The translations under genes were made by a program, and so were the position numbers. The notes beneath the pieces were generated by a model. It made no database searches. It saw only the letters and a list, made by a program, of their open reading frames with translations, and was not told where the DNA came from. Positions 17,037 to 25,912 of a DNA stretch of 64,000 nt are shown one piece after another. Positions within the stretch are counted from its first letter, which is position 1, and every line of letters begins with the position of its first letter. This DNA comes from Synechococcales cyanobacterium C42_A2020_086. Its GTDB lineage: Bacteria > Cyanobacteriota > Cyanobacteriia > Elainellales > Elainellaceae. The stretch spans positions 62,001 to 126,000 of the forward strand of contig JACYLU010000017.1 of assembly GCA_015272325.1 (NCBI GenBank). Reading direction: 5' to 3'.

Positions 17037-18320
17037 ATGCGTTCTTTTTGGTCTGATCCCTACCTGTGGGTGCATCTAGCTGGGCTAGCCGTCGTGCCCA
17101 TTTTTCTAGAGTTATGCTTACTGGGGTTAGCCGCAACCAGCTCGGTGCTACCCGCTTGGCTCGTGCTGGGTTTAGTGGGAGCGGCCGGCAGTCTGCCAAT
17201 TTTATGGATGCAATGGCAACGTCCGTTCAATATCTTTAGCGTGCTGATTTTGGCGCTGAAGCCCAGCGAGCTGAGCGAGACCCAGCGGCGGATCCTGAGT
17301 CGCTTCCAGACACCACTGGCCAAGGGAGTGGCGGTTGCTGCTGCGGGACTGCTGTTGGCAGTTTTGTGGCAGCTCTACCCGCTTGCGCCGCTGGTCACTT
17401 CAGTCGCTCGGTTGCCCGGCGGCTGGTTAGGAGGGCTGCTGCTGGCCATGGCGGCTTTTCTAGGTAGCAATTTGTTTGTTCAGGTGCCGCTGAGTGTGCT
17501 GCAGGTTTTGCTGCTTAGCGACTCGGCACTAGCAGCCACGCCTGCCTATCCGGTTGAGCAAATCGAAGCACATTTTACGACACCGGGCTTTCGGGTCAAG
17601 CACATTTTGCCCATGCTTCAGGTTGGTGATTTCTCCGCCATTCCTAGCACTCAGATGCCTGAGACAGACATGGTGGCAGAACTAGGAGCAGAAGTGACTG
17701 ATGTGGTTCCCGGTGCCTCGCCCACTGCAACGCCTGAAGTGACCTTAAACGGGATCTCGGCTGGGGTAGTGGAAGCACTGCCCGACGCAGGGGAACCTAT
17801 AGAAGACAGAGAAGACGGAGAAGATGGAGAAGGCATAGCATCTGGAGAATCAGTTGCATCGGCTGAATCTTCTCACCTCCCTGAAGCCGGCGACTCTCAA
17901 ACCAGCGACTCTGAGATCGTAGCACCCAGCTCGATGGAGCCATCCGATTCCTCGTCGCTTGTCAATCCTTTCCCTGCGGTGTCTCAGGAGGCTGCCTTCG
18001 AGGATGCCTCTGATGAAATGATACTGGAAGCTGAAATCATCAACTCCCAGGAACAGGTCACCGCGTCTCAACCGGTGAGCGACTCCTTGCCGGCAGAGAG
18101 CAAGAATGTTGATGGTGTCGAGGTGGCAGAGGTCGTCGAAGTCACAATAGCTCCTGAGGAGGCAGAAGCGGCTGGTGTGGAGGAGACAGCAGCCCAATCC
18201 GCCACCGACGCAGTAGAAGCAGCAGGGGAAGCAGAATCGGACGATGAGTTCTTTGAGGCAAGTCCCGCCCCGAGCGATCCCACCTCAGCAGACGGTTCTA
18301 ACGAATTGCCCGACGAGTGA
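17037..18320 (+). CDS. Low-complexity-tail membrane protein
   Basis: A 427-residue protein in two parts. Residues 1 to about 205 contain four to five membrane segments, opening with MRSFWSDPYLWVHLAGLA, the recognisable start of a cyanobacterial family named for its disordered tail. Residues from about 210 to the end are strongly acidic and Ser/Ala/Val-rich (EDREDGEDGEG, VEVAEVVEVTIAPEEAEAAG), without predicted structure. The function is unknown. Its last 23 bp overlap the convergent serine-hydrolase-like gene. Confidence 0.8.
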   Translation: MRSFWSDPYLWVHLAGLAVVPIFLELCLLGLAATSSVLPAWLVLGLVGAAGSLPILWMQWQRPFNIFSVLILALKPSELSETQRRILSRFQTPLAKGVAVAAAGLLLAVLWQLYPLAPLVTSVARLPGGWLGGLLLAMAAFLGSNLFVQVPLSVLQVLLLSDSALAATPAYPVEQIEAHFTTPGFRVKHILPMLQVGDFSAIPSTQMPETDMVAELGAEVTDVVPGASPTATPEVTLNGISAGVVEALPDAGEPIEDREDGEDGEGIASGESVASAESSHLPEAGDSQTSDSEIVAPSSMEPSDSSSLVNPFPAVSQEAAFEDASDEMILEAEIINSQEQVTASQPVSDSLPAESKNVDGVEVAEVVEVTIAPEEAEAAGVEETAAQSATDAVEAAGEAESDDEFFEASPAPSDPTSADGSNELPDE

Positions 18321-19551
18321 ATAGATAAGTATCGCCCAGAATTATTTCCAGGCTTTTTTCGGCGAGCCGCGTTGGATGACCGAAATTGCGATCGCCGCTG
18401 TTCGTCCAAGCCACCAAAATGAGATCATGCACAGGTAAATACGCTATCACTGAGCGGAAGCCTGTAGTTTCCCCTGCCTGTCCCCAAACTTCTCCCCATT
18501 TCGTTAAAGTATGAGCGATGCCCAAGCCATAGCCGCCCTCGTTGTTTTCGATCAGCGTCAATAGGTGCTTGCGAGAGGTAGCACTCAGTAAGGTATCCTC
18601 CAAAAACAGCGCCCGCATCAGCCGTACCAAATCGGGTGCACTAGAGATAATGCCCTGATCCCCCAGCCCTAAGCCAGTATTGATCAGGGGTTGGGTAACG
18701 TTCTCAGGCGAATTGTCGCGATTCCAATCTTGATAGCCCTGCACAAACTCTCCAGCCTCGTCGGGCTGACTCAACTCCAAAAAGGTGTCTTTGAGCTGAA
18801 GCGGCTGCAGGATCTGCTGTTGTAAAACCTCGGCAAAGGGTTGTCCCGTTGCTCGCTCGACAATCAGCTGCAGCAGCAGGTAGTTGGCTCGGGAGTGCCG
18901 AAAGGTGCCCCGTGGAACCGCCTCTGGACGATCGAGCACAAAACCAACTATTTCCTGAGGTGACCAGCGATGGCTAGGATTGACCAACACCGCTTGCTGG
19001 AAGGCATCGACGTCAATGGCCGGTAGACCACTTGTGTGGTTGAGCAACTGCCGCAGCGTGATCTGATCGCCGTGGGGCAGTCGTTCGGTGAGGTCGGTGG
19101 GCAGCCAGTTGGTAATGGGCGCATTCAGCGTTAGCACCCCCGCATCAATTAACCGCAAACAGACGATTCCCATAAACAGCTCGCTGACATCGCCCGTGCG
19201 GAAGCGATCGGTCGGCTTGAGCAGTGTTTTGGCATTGAGGTCAGACTGCCCAACCGCCCGCATCCAATCGCCGTCGGACGAAGCCACATACAGCACTGCC
19301 CCCGGCAAATTCCAAGTGCGGACGTGGTCTTGTAGAGCCGTCTGCAGTTGAGCCGAGGTTTTCGCCGGCAGCAGCGCCACTGGCTGAGTGGAAACTGGAG
19401 GCACACTCAACCACTCCTGCCACTGCCGCAACCCTGCCATTCCCTTTTCCAGCGGTATTGGGGTTCCATTGCTCCCTCGGCAACCACTGCCTATCAGCAT
19501 CAGTAAAGCCGCAATCGCCCATCCTTTTGGTTTGATCATGACTCTTGACAT
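18298..19551 (-). CDS. Serine-hydrolase (beta-lactamase/PBP-like) homologue lacking catalytic residues
   Basis: About 417 residues. The N-terminus is a lipoprotein-like signal (AIAALLMLIGSGC), so it probably sits at the membrane outside the cytoplasm. The fold is that of class C beta-lactamase-like serine hydrolases: LRQLLNHTSGLP and NYLLLQLIVERATGQP are clear. However, the SxxK motif is D-V-S-E (FRTGDVSELF, about residues 121-124), the YxN motif is H-S-R (FRHSRANY, about 219-221), and the third motif is Q-A-G (GQAGETTGF). All three active-site motifs are changed in one intact frame, so it is likely a binding or regulatory pseudoenzyme. The start at 19551 is chosen over 19611 because it directly precedes the signal sequence. 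Confidence 0.8.
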   Translation of the reverse strand: MSRVMIKPKGWAIAALLMLIGSGCRGSNGTPIPLEKGMAGLRQWQEWLSVPPVSTQPVALLPAKTSAQLQTALQDHVRTWNLPGAVLYVASSDGDWMRAVGQSDLNAKTLLKPTDRFRTGDVSELFMGIVCLRLIDAGVLTLNAPITNWLPTDLTERLPHGDQITLRQLLNHTSGLPAIDVDAFQQAVLVNPSHRWSPQEIVGFVLDRPEAVPRGTFRHSRANYLLLQLIVERATGQPFAEVLQQQILQPLQLKDTFLELSQPDEAGEFVQGYQDWNRDNSPENVTQPLINTGLGLGDQGIISSAPDLVRLMRALFLEDTLLSATSRKHLLTLIENNEGGYGLGIAHTLTKWGEVWGQAGETTGFRSVIAYLPVHDLILVAWTNSGDRNFGHPTRLAEKSLEIILGDTYLFTRRAIR

Positions 19552-19632
19552 AGCCGAGTGCTGATTCTGGTTTAGCACGAGGGATGGAGCAGGTACAGCC
19601 CTTGACCCCACCCTTGCCTATCAGAATCCTTT

Positions 19633-21312
19633 ATGCTGGGCAAAGTGCCTCTGTGCTATCACCCTCACGAAATGCGTCTTGGTATGTCACCTCACGGATC
19701 GATGCTTAAGCCCGGTGCTTCTATGGGACGTTCCTTCTGGACCCGATGGAACTGGAGTCCTCGGGGTTGGCCGGTGCTGGGGTTAATCAGCGGACTGCTT
19801 ATGGGATTAGCGCCAGCACCCGGTAACGCCTGGTTCTTGGCATGGGTTGCCTTAGCGCCGCTGTGGATTGTGGTGTTGGATTCGTTTGCCAACGAGGCTG
19901 GTGCCCCGGCTAAACCCGTGCCATTTCGCTGGGCTTTGATCTGGGGCATCGGCTATCACGGGCTAGCGTTGTCTTGGATTCGGGGACTGCATCCCCTAAC
20001 CTGGATGGGCATTCCTTGGCTGGCTAGTATTGCGATTACTGGCTTCTGCTGGCTGTTTATTACCCTCTGGGGTGCAGGTCTAGTGGTGCTGTGGTCCTGG
20101 CTGTTTCATCGGCTCAATACGGCAGCAGGATCTCCCCTACCCTTAGCTCTGCGAGTGATCAGCGGAACAGCGATCTGGTGTGGGCTAGAGGCTCTTTGGG
20201 GTTACGGGGCTTTGTATTGGACCTCGCTGTCTTACACTCAAAGCCCCCATAACCTGCTGATTCTGCATCTTGGTCGCTGGTCTGGACCGTTAACCGTAAC
20301 AGCGGCGATTGTGGCCTGCAATGCCTTGCTGGCCGAAGCGGGGATGCGGTGGAGGCGGTTTCACCAGCCTCGCTCAGCCCGGCAACTGCTGCTGTTGAAC
20401 TTGATATTTGTGCTGCTGGTGCATCTGCTGGGATGGGGGCTATACCGGCAGCCACTCATCAACTCTGCTGCGCTGAATGTGGGACTGGTACAGGGCAATA
20501 TTCCCACGCGAATCAAGCTTTTTGAGGAAGGGCTGCGGCTATCGTTGGAAAACTACACGCGCGGCTACGAAGCACTAGTGAATCAAGGCGTGGATGCCGT
20601 GCTGATGCCGGAAGGAGCGCTGCCCTGGTACTGGCTCGATAACCCGATGCAAAATCCGCTGTATCGCACAATTCTCGATCGCGGTGTTACTGCCTGGGTC
20701 GGCACCGTCGGGCTGCGACAGGGTAGAATCACCCAAACCCTGTTTACGATCAGTGGCAGTGGGGAGATCGTCGGGCGCTACGACAAAGTCAAGCTGGTGC
20801 CCCTAGGGGAGTATATTCCCTTTGAGTCGGTGATCGGGGGCTGGATCAATCGCCTTTCTCCTGTGGGAGCGTCCATGCTGCCCGGCAGCCCAAACCAGCG
20901 GCTGCATACTCCCTTTGGGCAAGCAATCGGCGGTATTTGCTACGAGTCGGCCTTCCCCGAACTGTTTCGGCGGCAAGCTGCTAGCGGCGGGCAGTTCATT
21001 CTCACCGCCTCAAACAACGACCCCTACGACGCCGCCATGATGGCTCAGCACCATGCCCAAGACGTGATGCGGGCCATTGAAACCGATCGCTGGGCGGTGC
21101 GCGCTACCAACACTGGACTATCGGGAATTGTAGATCCCCACGGCTACACGCGATGGCTCTCTGGCTTCAGAACCTTTGAAACCCACGCTCATCAAATCTA
21201 CCGCCGCCAAACCCGCACCCTCTACGTCCACCTGGGTAACTGGTTGACGCCACTGCTGCTGGTGATTACGCTGGTGGGCTGGACCGCCCATCGCCTGGTT
21301 TTGCGTGACTAA
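19633..21312 (+). CDS. lnt: Apolipoprotein N-acyltransferase
   Basis: A 559-residue membrane enzyme that adds the third acyl chain to the N-terminal Cys of lipoproteins. About seven membrane segments precede a nitrilase domain (about residues 275-520), followed by one last membrane segment. The nitrilase triad is present: Glu in MPEGALPWYW, Lys in YDKVKLVPLGEYIPFE, Cys in GGICYESAFPEL. The start could be 19633, or a later Met such as 19684 or 19723 that lies closer to the first membrane segment; no ribosome site decides. The neighbours do not suggest an operon. Confidence 0.92.
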   Translation: MLGKVPLCYHPHEMRLGMSPHGSMLKPGASMGRSFWTRWNWSPRGWPVLGLISGLLMGLAPAPGNAWFLAWVALAPLWIVVLDSFANEAGAPAKPVPFRWALIWGIGYHGLALSWIRGLHPLTWMGIPWLASIAITGFCWLFITLWGAGLVVLWSWLFHRLNTAAGSPLPLALRVISGTAIWCGLEALWGYGALYWTSLSYTQSPHNLLILHLGRWSGPLTVTAAIVACNALLAEAGMRWRRFHQPRSARQLLLLNLIFVLLVHLLGWGLYRQPLINSAALNVGLVQGNIPTRIKLFEEGLRLSLENYTRGYEALVNQGVDAVLMPEGALPWYWLDNPMQNPLYRTILDRGVTAWVGTVGLRQGRITQTLFTISGSGEIVGRYDKVKLVPLGEYIPFESVIGGWINRLSPVGASMLPGSPNQRLHTPFGQAIGGICYESAFPELFRRQAASGGQFILTASNNDPYDAAMMAQHHAQDVMRAIETDRWAVRATNTGLSGIVDPHGYTRWLSGFRTFETHAHQIYRRQTRTLYVHLGNWLTPLLLVITLVGWTAHRLVLRD

Positions 21313-21338
21313 GGTCCTATCGAAGGCTCGGCGGCAGC

Positions 21339-21752
21339 TCACTCGTTCTGCCGTTCTGCTCTGTAGATATAAAACTGGTTGAATACGCCTACCGTTTCCA
21401 CCTGATAGGACACCGACGGCACCGAGAGCAAACCGCTGAGGAAATCCGGCAGCAGACTCGCCGTCGATAGATTGGTTTTGTAGATGCTGAGTACCCCGTA
21501 GTTCTGCCGCTGGGTATTGGTATCGACCAATCGCTTGATCAGGTCTTGCCCTTGGGGTTGATCGAGGACATCGCAAACCCCCCGGATATTTGCATCTAGC
21601 TTGACGCATTCCTCGTCTTGCAAATACTGCGCCAATCGCTGAGCCGCAAAGGCGTTGTAGGCGGCTGGATCAGGATTCGTGGCCGCCATCGCCCCCCCCA
21701 GACCCACCACTGCCATCGCCGTTAAGAACGCACCAACTTTGACTGATTTCAT
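21339..21752 (-). CDS. DUF4359 domain-containing protein
   Basis: A 137-residue protein from the ATG at 21752 (a GTG six codons earlier is possible). A signal peptide or N-terminal anchor (VGAFLTAMAVVGLGGAMAATNP) is followed by YNAFAAQRLAQYLQDEEC, two Cys (EECVKLDANIRGVC) likely to form a disulfide, and a C-terminal YGVLSIYKTNL...FYIYRAE. This is DUF4359, an exported small protein of cyanobacteria with unknown function. It is convergent with lnt. Confidence 0.8.
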   Translation of the reverse strand: MKSVKVGAFLTAMAVVGLGGAMAATNPDPAAYNAFAAQRLAQYLQDEECVKLDANIRGVCDVLDQPQGQDLIKRLVDTNTQRQNYGVLSIYKTNLSTASLLPDFLSGLLSVPSVSYQVETVGVFNQFYIYRAERQNE

Positions 21753-21770
21753 AATCTGACCCACTGTCAC

Positions 21771-22114
21771 CCAACTATTTCAACCCAGCTATTCACAGTA
21801 AGCTGCAAGGAGAATCAGCCAATCATCGACACCCGCTACTCGCAAGAAAAAGCACGCTCATCGCCTGCTAGCTGAACTGCACTTTGATCTCCACTCTAGT
21901 CAACAGACTTTGCGGATGAGCCATTAGTTTCTAAACATTAAATTTCTAAGTACTTTTCTAAGTACTTTCTGAGATGGAGACCAGTGCATCGGGTGGCAAG
22001 CAGACCGTCACGATAAATGCCGCCAAAGAGCTGCTAAAGAACAGTCCCAGCAGCATCGTCAGTTCTTCAGGCTAGATCAACCGCTTCACGAAATGCTATA
22101 GTAAGAAACGCGAT
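21771..22114. other. Intergenic region before tRNA-His
   Basis: 344 bp without a convincing gene. TTTCTAAGTAC is repeated in tandem around 21944-21966. A minus-strand frame of 32 codons (22056 down to 21958; MLLGLFFSSSLAAFIVTVCL, then PPDAL) would give a one-segment membrane peptide. It has no clear ribosome site and cannot be supported further. The promoter for tRNA-His should lie near the right end. Confidence 0.35.
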
Positions 22115-22188
22115 GGCGACCGTCGCCAAGTGGTAAGGCAGAAGATTGTGGCTCTTCTATACGTGGGTTCGATTCCCATCGGTCGCCC
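22115..22188 (+). tRNA. trnH: tRNA-His (anticodon GTG)
   Basis: Read as a 74-nt cloverleaf. G-1 (22115) faces C73 (22188), the identity pair special to tRNA-His. The acceptor stem GCGACCG (22116-22122) pairs with CGGTCGC (22181-22187). The anticodon stem GAAGA/TCTTC holds the loop TTGTGGC with anticodon GTG, and the T arm GTGGG-TTCGATT-CCCAT is standard. The CCA end is not encoded. Confidence 0.95.
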
Positions 22189-22247
22189 TGAATGGTTCTT
22201 AATCTGAGATGATGGGTTCGGATGCGCTGTTGAGGAGCCTTCGAATC

Positions 22248-22724
22248 ATGAAGCCGCCGGTCCGAATTTTGCTGCAGACCACAATTCCTACCACTGAGGA
22301 TGACTGGAGCATTGCTCGGTTTTCGCTGCTGCACCGCTATCTCGCATCTCTTTGTGACGAGGCGGGCAATCCCCTCTACGCAGTGACGGCTCGCGATCGC
22401 GAGAATGATGCAGCCGGCAACGATCCGGTCCTCAAATCTCTCGACCGCTCCACCTTCGACGAACTTTGGCTTTTTGCTGTGGATGTGGGTGACGGCATTG
22501 CCGACGAGGAGTGTGCCGCTATCATGCGCTTCCGACAGCAAGGCAGCGGGCTGTTGCTCACCCGCGATCACCAAGATCTCGGCTCTTCGCTCTGTAATCT
22601 CAGCGACATTGGAGCCGCCCACTACTTTCACAGCAAAAATCCGGATCCGGATGTGTCACGCCACTTTCCAGATGATATCTACACACCGACTATATCTGGC
22701 GCTATGGCTGGCTCCGGTGGCTGA
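22248..22724 (+). CDS. Conserved protein, C-terminally truncated
   Basis: 159 residues from the ATG at 22248, with GAGGAG 10-15 nt upstream. The N-terminal part (KPPVRILLQTTIPTTEDDWS, IARFSLLHRYLASL, GNPLYAVTARDR, FDELWLFAVDVGDG, SGLLLTRDHQDLGSSLC, GAAHYFHSKNPDPD) looks like a well-conserved family found in cyanobacteria and other bacteria, with a ThuA/GATase-like flavour. As I know the family, the chain continues well past this point. Here it ends abruptly after DDIYTPTIS in an unrelated GAMAGSGG. A frameshift or deletion just before 22700 is likely, followed at once by short tandem repeats. It is a probable pseudogene. Confidence 0.6.
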   Translation: MKPPVRILLQTTIPTTEDDWSIARFSLLHRYLASLCDEAGNPLYAVTARDRENDAAGNDPVLKSLDRSTFDELWLFAVDVGDGIADEECAAIMRFRQQGSGLLLTRDHQDLGSSLCNLSDIGAAHYFHSKNPDPDVSRHFPDDIYTPTISGAMAGSGG

Positions 22725-22732
22725 GGGTTAAG

Positions 22733-22796
22733 CTACAGATTTTCTACAGATGTTCTACAGATTGGTACAATTCAGCCTTAACCCCAGCCTTAACCC
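22733..22796. repeat. Two short tandem-repeat arrays upstream of rrf2
   Basis: CTACAG recurs every 11 bp at 22733, 22744 and 22755 (unit CTACAGATNTT). The 12-bp unit CAGCCTTAACCC then follows twice in tandem (22773-22784 and 22785-22796). One-helical-turn spacing is typical of cooperative repressor or activator sites. The Rrf2-family gene starts 121 bp downstream. Confidence 0.65.
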
Positions 22797-22916
22797 TATG
22801 ATCAGGGAACCAGCCGTCAGATCCAGAGCAACCCCTGCTTTCGGTTAGGCTTAAGAAGCGTAGCCAAGGTTACTACAACGGGTTACCACAACGCCGCAGA
22901 CCTGTTCAGAAGTCCC

Positions 22917-23360
22917 ATGAAACTCACGACCCGTGGACACTATAGCGTCAAAGCTCTTTTGGATTTAGCGCTTCAACCGAAACAGCGACTCACCTCCGTC
23001 AAGGCCATTGCTCAACGGCAAGACTTACCCGCTCCTTACTTAGAAAAGCTGCTAATTGAGCTGCGGCGAGCAGGACTTGTGGAATCGGTTCGGGGAGCGC
23101 AAGGCGGCTACCGTCTTGCCCGGACACCAGCTCAGATTTCATTAGGGCAAATCCTAGAGGCTGTTGGTGAAACCATCGAACCACTGTCGGGACATATGCC
23201 TGAAGCAGCACAGGCCGAAGATTGGGTGACTTTTACCCTGTGGCATCAACTCCATCAAAAGCTAAAAGAGGCGCTGTACGGCATCACGTTAGAAGATCTG
23301 TATTACGATGCTCGGAGCTGGCAGGCATCGCAGGGAGAAGCCATGAGCTTTGTGGTGTGA
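22917..23360 (+). CDS. Rrf2 family transcriptional regulator
   Basis: A 147-residue winged-helix regulator. MKLTTRGHYSVKALLDLAL, then SVKAIAQRQDLPAPYLEKLL and VRGAQGGYRLAR (the wing) are all typical. Many Rrf2 proteins hold an Fe-S cluster through three Cys between about residues 90 and 110. This one has no Cys at all, so it cannot sense through a Cys-ligated cluster. Cyanobacterial relatives of this type exist, and their signal is unclear. The upstream tandem repeats may be its operators. Confidence 0.9.
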   Translation: MKLTTRGHYSVKALLDLALQPKQRLTSVKAIAQRQDLPAPYLEKLLIELRRAGLVESVRGAQGGYRLARTPAQISLGQILEAVGETIEPLSGHMPEAAQAEDWVTFTLWHQLHQKLKEALYGITLEDLYYDARSWQASQGEAMSFVV

Positions 23361-23611
23361 GAGCGGCGGAGTTAATCAACGCGGGTTCTCCACCCGGTTG
23401 GGTTCTAACCTACTGGCTGACCTAGCTCATCCCAGGTTGACACTTGCCCTGATTATTCGTCACAATGGTCTCTTGGCTATTTATTCAGCTTGTTTAGCTC
23501 GGACCAGGTTTCTAAAGGGTTGCTCCATCTGGCATAGATATCGGCTCTAGCTAGTCTGTTGCCAGATGTTTTGGCTGACCCTACCTGTACGGCTTCTAGT
23601 GAGGCAAATTC

Positions 23612-24040
23612 ATGACGTACGCAATTGTTGAGACAGGTGGTAAGCAGCTTCGGGTTGAGCCTGGCCGCTTTTATGATGTAGAGCGACTTCCAGTTGACGA
23701 AGCGGGCAGCGTGACGATCGATCGCGTCCTCTTTGTGGAACACAACGGCGAGATCTCAGTAGGTCAGCCCTTGGTTGCGGGTGCAACAGTAGAAGGGACA
23801 GTGATGCGGCACCTGCGCGGACGCAAGATCATTGTTTATAAGATGCGTCCTAAAAAGAAAACCCGCAAGAAACAGGGACACCGCCAAGAGTTGACTCGCC
23901 TGATGATTGATGCAATTACTCTGAATGGGCAGGTGCTAGGTGAGGCCGCAGCAACCGCTCCCGAAACGGAACCTGAAGCGGAAACGACTTCCGAGGCAGC
24001 TCCCACAGCTGAATCCACGATTGCCGCAGACGCAGAGTAA
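23612..24040 (+). CDS. rplU: 50S ribosomal protein L21
   Basis: A 142-residue protein. The first about 100 residues are standard L21 ([38 protein letters not shown]), which binds 23S rRNA. The last about 40 residues are an acidic Ala/Glu/Thr tail seen in many cyanobacterial L21 proteins. It is followed by rpmA after 151 bp, the usual rplU-rpmA order. The 251 bp upstream hold no gene, and an mRNA leader is possible. Confidence 0.97.
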   Translation: MTYAIVETGGKQLRVEPGRFYDVERLPVDEAGSVTIDRVLFVEHNGEISVGQPLVAGATVEGTVMRHLRGRKIIVYKMRPKKKTRKKQGHRQELTRLMIDAITLNGQVLGEAAATAPETEPEAETTSEAAPTAESTIAADAE

Positions 24041-24191
24041 ACCCCCAAGATCGGGCTGGGCTAGGTTTTAAGCAAGCTGAGGTAAAAGCTGGCGAAGAAG
24101 CAGGTCATAGCAAGCGTAAGGCAATCTACAAGAAACAGGCAGCACAGAGAAAGTACAACAGTACCAAGGTAGCAGAGAGGTAGAAGCAGAG

Positions 24192-24467
24192 ATGGCTCAC
24201 AAGAAAGGAACAGGCAGTACTCGCAACGGTCGCGACTCTAATGCTCAGCGTCTTGGCGTAAAACGCTATGGCGGGGAGGTTGTGAAAGCAGGCAATATCC
24301 TTGTGCGGCAGCGGGGCACCAAGCTGCATCCGGGGGTCAACGTTGGTCGTGGCTCGGATGATACGCTGTTTGCTCTAGTTGATGGCGTTGTCACCTTTGA
24401 GCGTAAAGGTAAAACTCGCAAGAAGGTGAGCGTCTATCCGGTTGCAGCAAGCGTTGAAACCGCTTGA
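24192..24467 (+). CDS. rpmA: 50S ribosomal protein L27
   Basis: A 91-residue L27, with the start [20 protein letters not shown], then LGVKRYGGE and [19 protein letters not shown], all invariant family blocks. The N-terminal arm reaches the peptidyl transferase centre. There is no cleavable N-terminal extension of the Firmicutes type. GCAGAG lies before the start, only a weak ribosome site. A terminator follows about 90 bp downstream. Confidence 0.97.
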   Translation: MAHKKGTGSTRNGRDSNAQRLGVKRYGGEVVKAGNILVRQRGTKLHPGVNVGRGSDDTLFALVDGVVTFERKGKTRKKVSVYPVAASVETA

Positions 24468-24554
24468 GATAGCATATGACTGAATTACTGAATCAATTAA
24501 CCTGAATCAGTTAACTAATACATCGAGCTAACAAAGCTTAATCAATCCTATTGG

Positions 24555-24591
24555 CAGCAGGGGGCTGATCAACTTGTCCTCTGCTGTTTTG
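24555..24591 (+). terminator. Probable rho-independent terminator after rplU-rpmA
   Basis: CAGCAGGGG (24555-24563) pairs with CCTCTGCTG (24578-24586), with one G-T pair and a 14-nt loop, and is followed by TTTTG. The T run is short, so strength is uncertain. Confidence 0.5.
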
Positions 24592-24636
24592 CATGGCAAG
24601 TTGATAGCTGCTGCCATCAGGTCATTGCTGCTGAAA

Positions 24637-25623
24637 TTAGCCTTCGGTAGATATCAAAAATTCGTCGAGATCATCAAAGGATCCGGCGTAGGTAATGGTC
24701 GGAATATCGAAGCCTTTGAGGGTGACGGTGTGCTGCTTAAACAGGGCCGGATCGATCCCCGCCTCTGCCAAATACTGATAGGTCGCTTCACCCAAGGCAA
24801 TATCTAAACCAATTTGTTTGGTAGAAGACTCTAGCCGAAAGGCTGCATTGACCGTATCCCCAAGGGCAGTGTAATCGGGGCGATCGCCCGTACCCGTGTT
24901 GCCAACCATCGCGTATCCCGTATTTAGCCCCGCCCCAATTCGCAGGGGAAAGGGCAAGGGGTAATGCTCGTGCAATTGGCTTGTCATTTTATGGAGCGAG
25001 CTGAGCGCTTGAGCAATCCGAATCATTTCTTCGGGGTTAACGCCCTGTGCCCCGTGGATCCACACGGCCATGACCGCATCGCCGATATATTTATCGACCC
25101 AGCTCCCATACTCGCGAATGATATCGCCTGCACAGCGAAACCAAGTGCCGATCACCTCGGACAGAACCTTCTCATCAATTTGTCGCGTCATCCCCGTGAA
25201 ATTACGGATATCTACCACCAATACTGAAATCAGTCGCCGCACATGCAAGGTGGCTGTAGCGGTAAATTCCTGGGAGTCGGCTCCCACTGAAACGTCCGTT
25301 AGGGGATCAATATCAGGCGCATAAAACTCTAGCTCGGTTTGCCCAAAGGTCAGCCGGTCGCCGCTCTGCAGCGTCACGGGAACGCTGACTCGTCGCCCAT
25401 TGACAAAGGAACCATTCCGACTGCCGAGGTCGATCAAGTAAAATTCTCCGGTTTCCATGCGCTGCAACATTGCGTGGTTGCGCGAGATCCAGCGATCGGG
25501 CAGGACGAAATTGTTGTCATCTCCTCGACCGACAGTCCAGCAGCTACTGCCAATCAACGAAAGATAACGATTGCCTGAATCGGTGCGGAGGATAAGGTGA
25601 GGAACGGGTTGTGTAGTCACCAC
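24637..25623 (-). CDS. FHA domain - class III nucleotide cyclase
   Basis: A 328-residue protein. The N-terminal FHA domain (about residues 25-100) has GRGDDNNFVL, SRNHA and DLGSRNGSFVNG, so it should bind phosphothreonine peptides. The C-terminal class III cyclase domain (about 130-310) has both metal Asp residues (LVVDIRNFTG and KYIGDAVMAVW) and the NTGYAMVGNTGTGDRPDYTALGDTVN block. Lys before the second metal Asp and the DYTALGD stretch favour ATP as substrate, so it is likely an adenylate cyclase, although specificity is inferred. FHA-cyclase fusions are common in cyanobacteria and connect Ser/Thr kinase signalling to cAMP. Confidence 0.9.
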   Translation of the reverse strand: MVTTQPVPHLILRTDSGNRYLSLIGSSCWTVGRGDDNNFVLPDRWISRNHAMLQRMETGEFYLIDLGSRNGSFVNGRRVSVPVTLQSGDRLTFGQTELEFYAPDIDPLTDVSVGADSQEFTATATLHVRRLISVLVVDIRNFTGMTRQIDEKVLSEVIGTWFRCAGDIIREYGSWVDKYIGDAVMAVWIHGAQGVNPEEMIRIAQALSSLHKMTSQLHEHYPLPFPLRIGAGLNTGYAMVGNTGTGDRPDYTALGDTVNAAFRLESSTKQIGLDIALGEATYQYLAEAGIDPALFKQHTVTLKGFDIPTITYAGSFDDLDEFLISTEG

Positions 25624-25912
25624 AAACTAAGAAACGATGGTGTTTCCCTAGGCATCCTGAAACCTGCCCATACTGAGCGTTGGGGAATGCTTCCAAAGAC
25701 AAGATTATAGAGAGCCTTTGCCCACAATGGACTCCGAAGTAATCATTAACTTTCTCAAAATCTGTCTGTAGCGGTTCATTCGCTGTCATGACAGATGTTG
25801 AGCAACGCCATGAGTCTTGAGGTGTCAGACAGGAGCAGAGACGGATCCTCTACCCCCTCACTTCTGCAAGTCTTCTAATCTAGGTCAGGATACTTCCAAT
25901 CCTAATCTTTGC

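Noticed and set aside
22086-22631. 181-codon minus-strand frame across tRNA-His and the 22248 gene
   Set aside because: It covers the tRNA and is antisense to a conserved reading frame.
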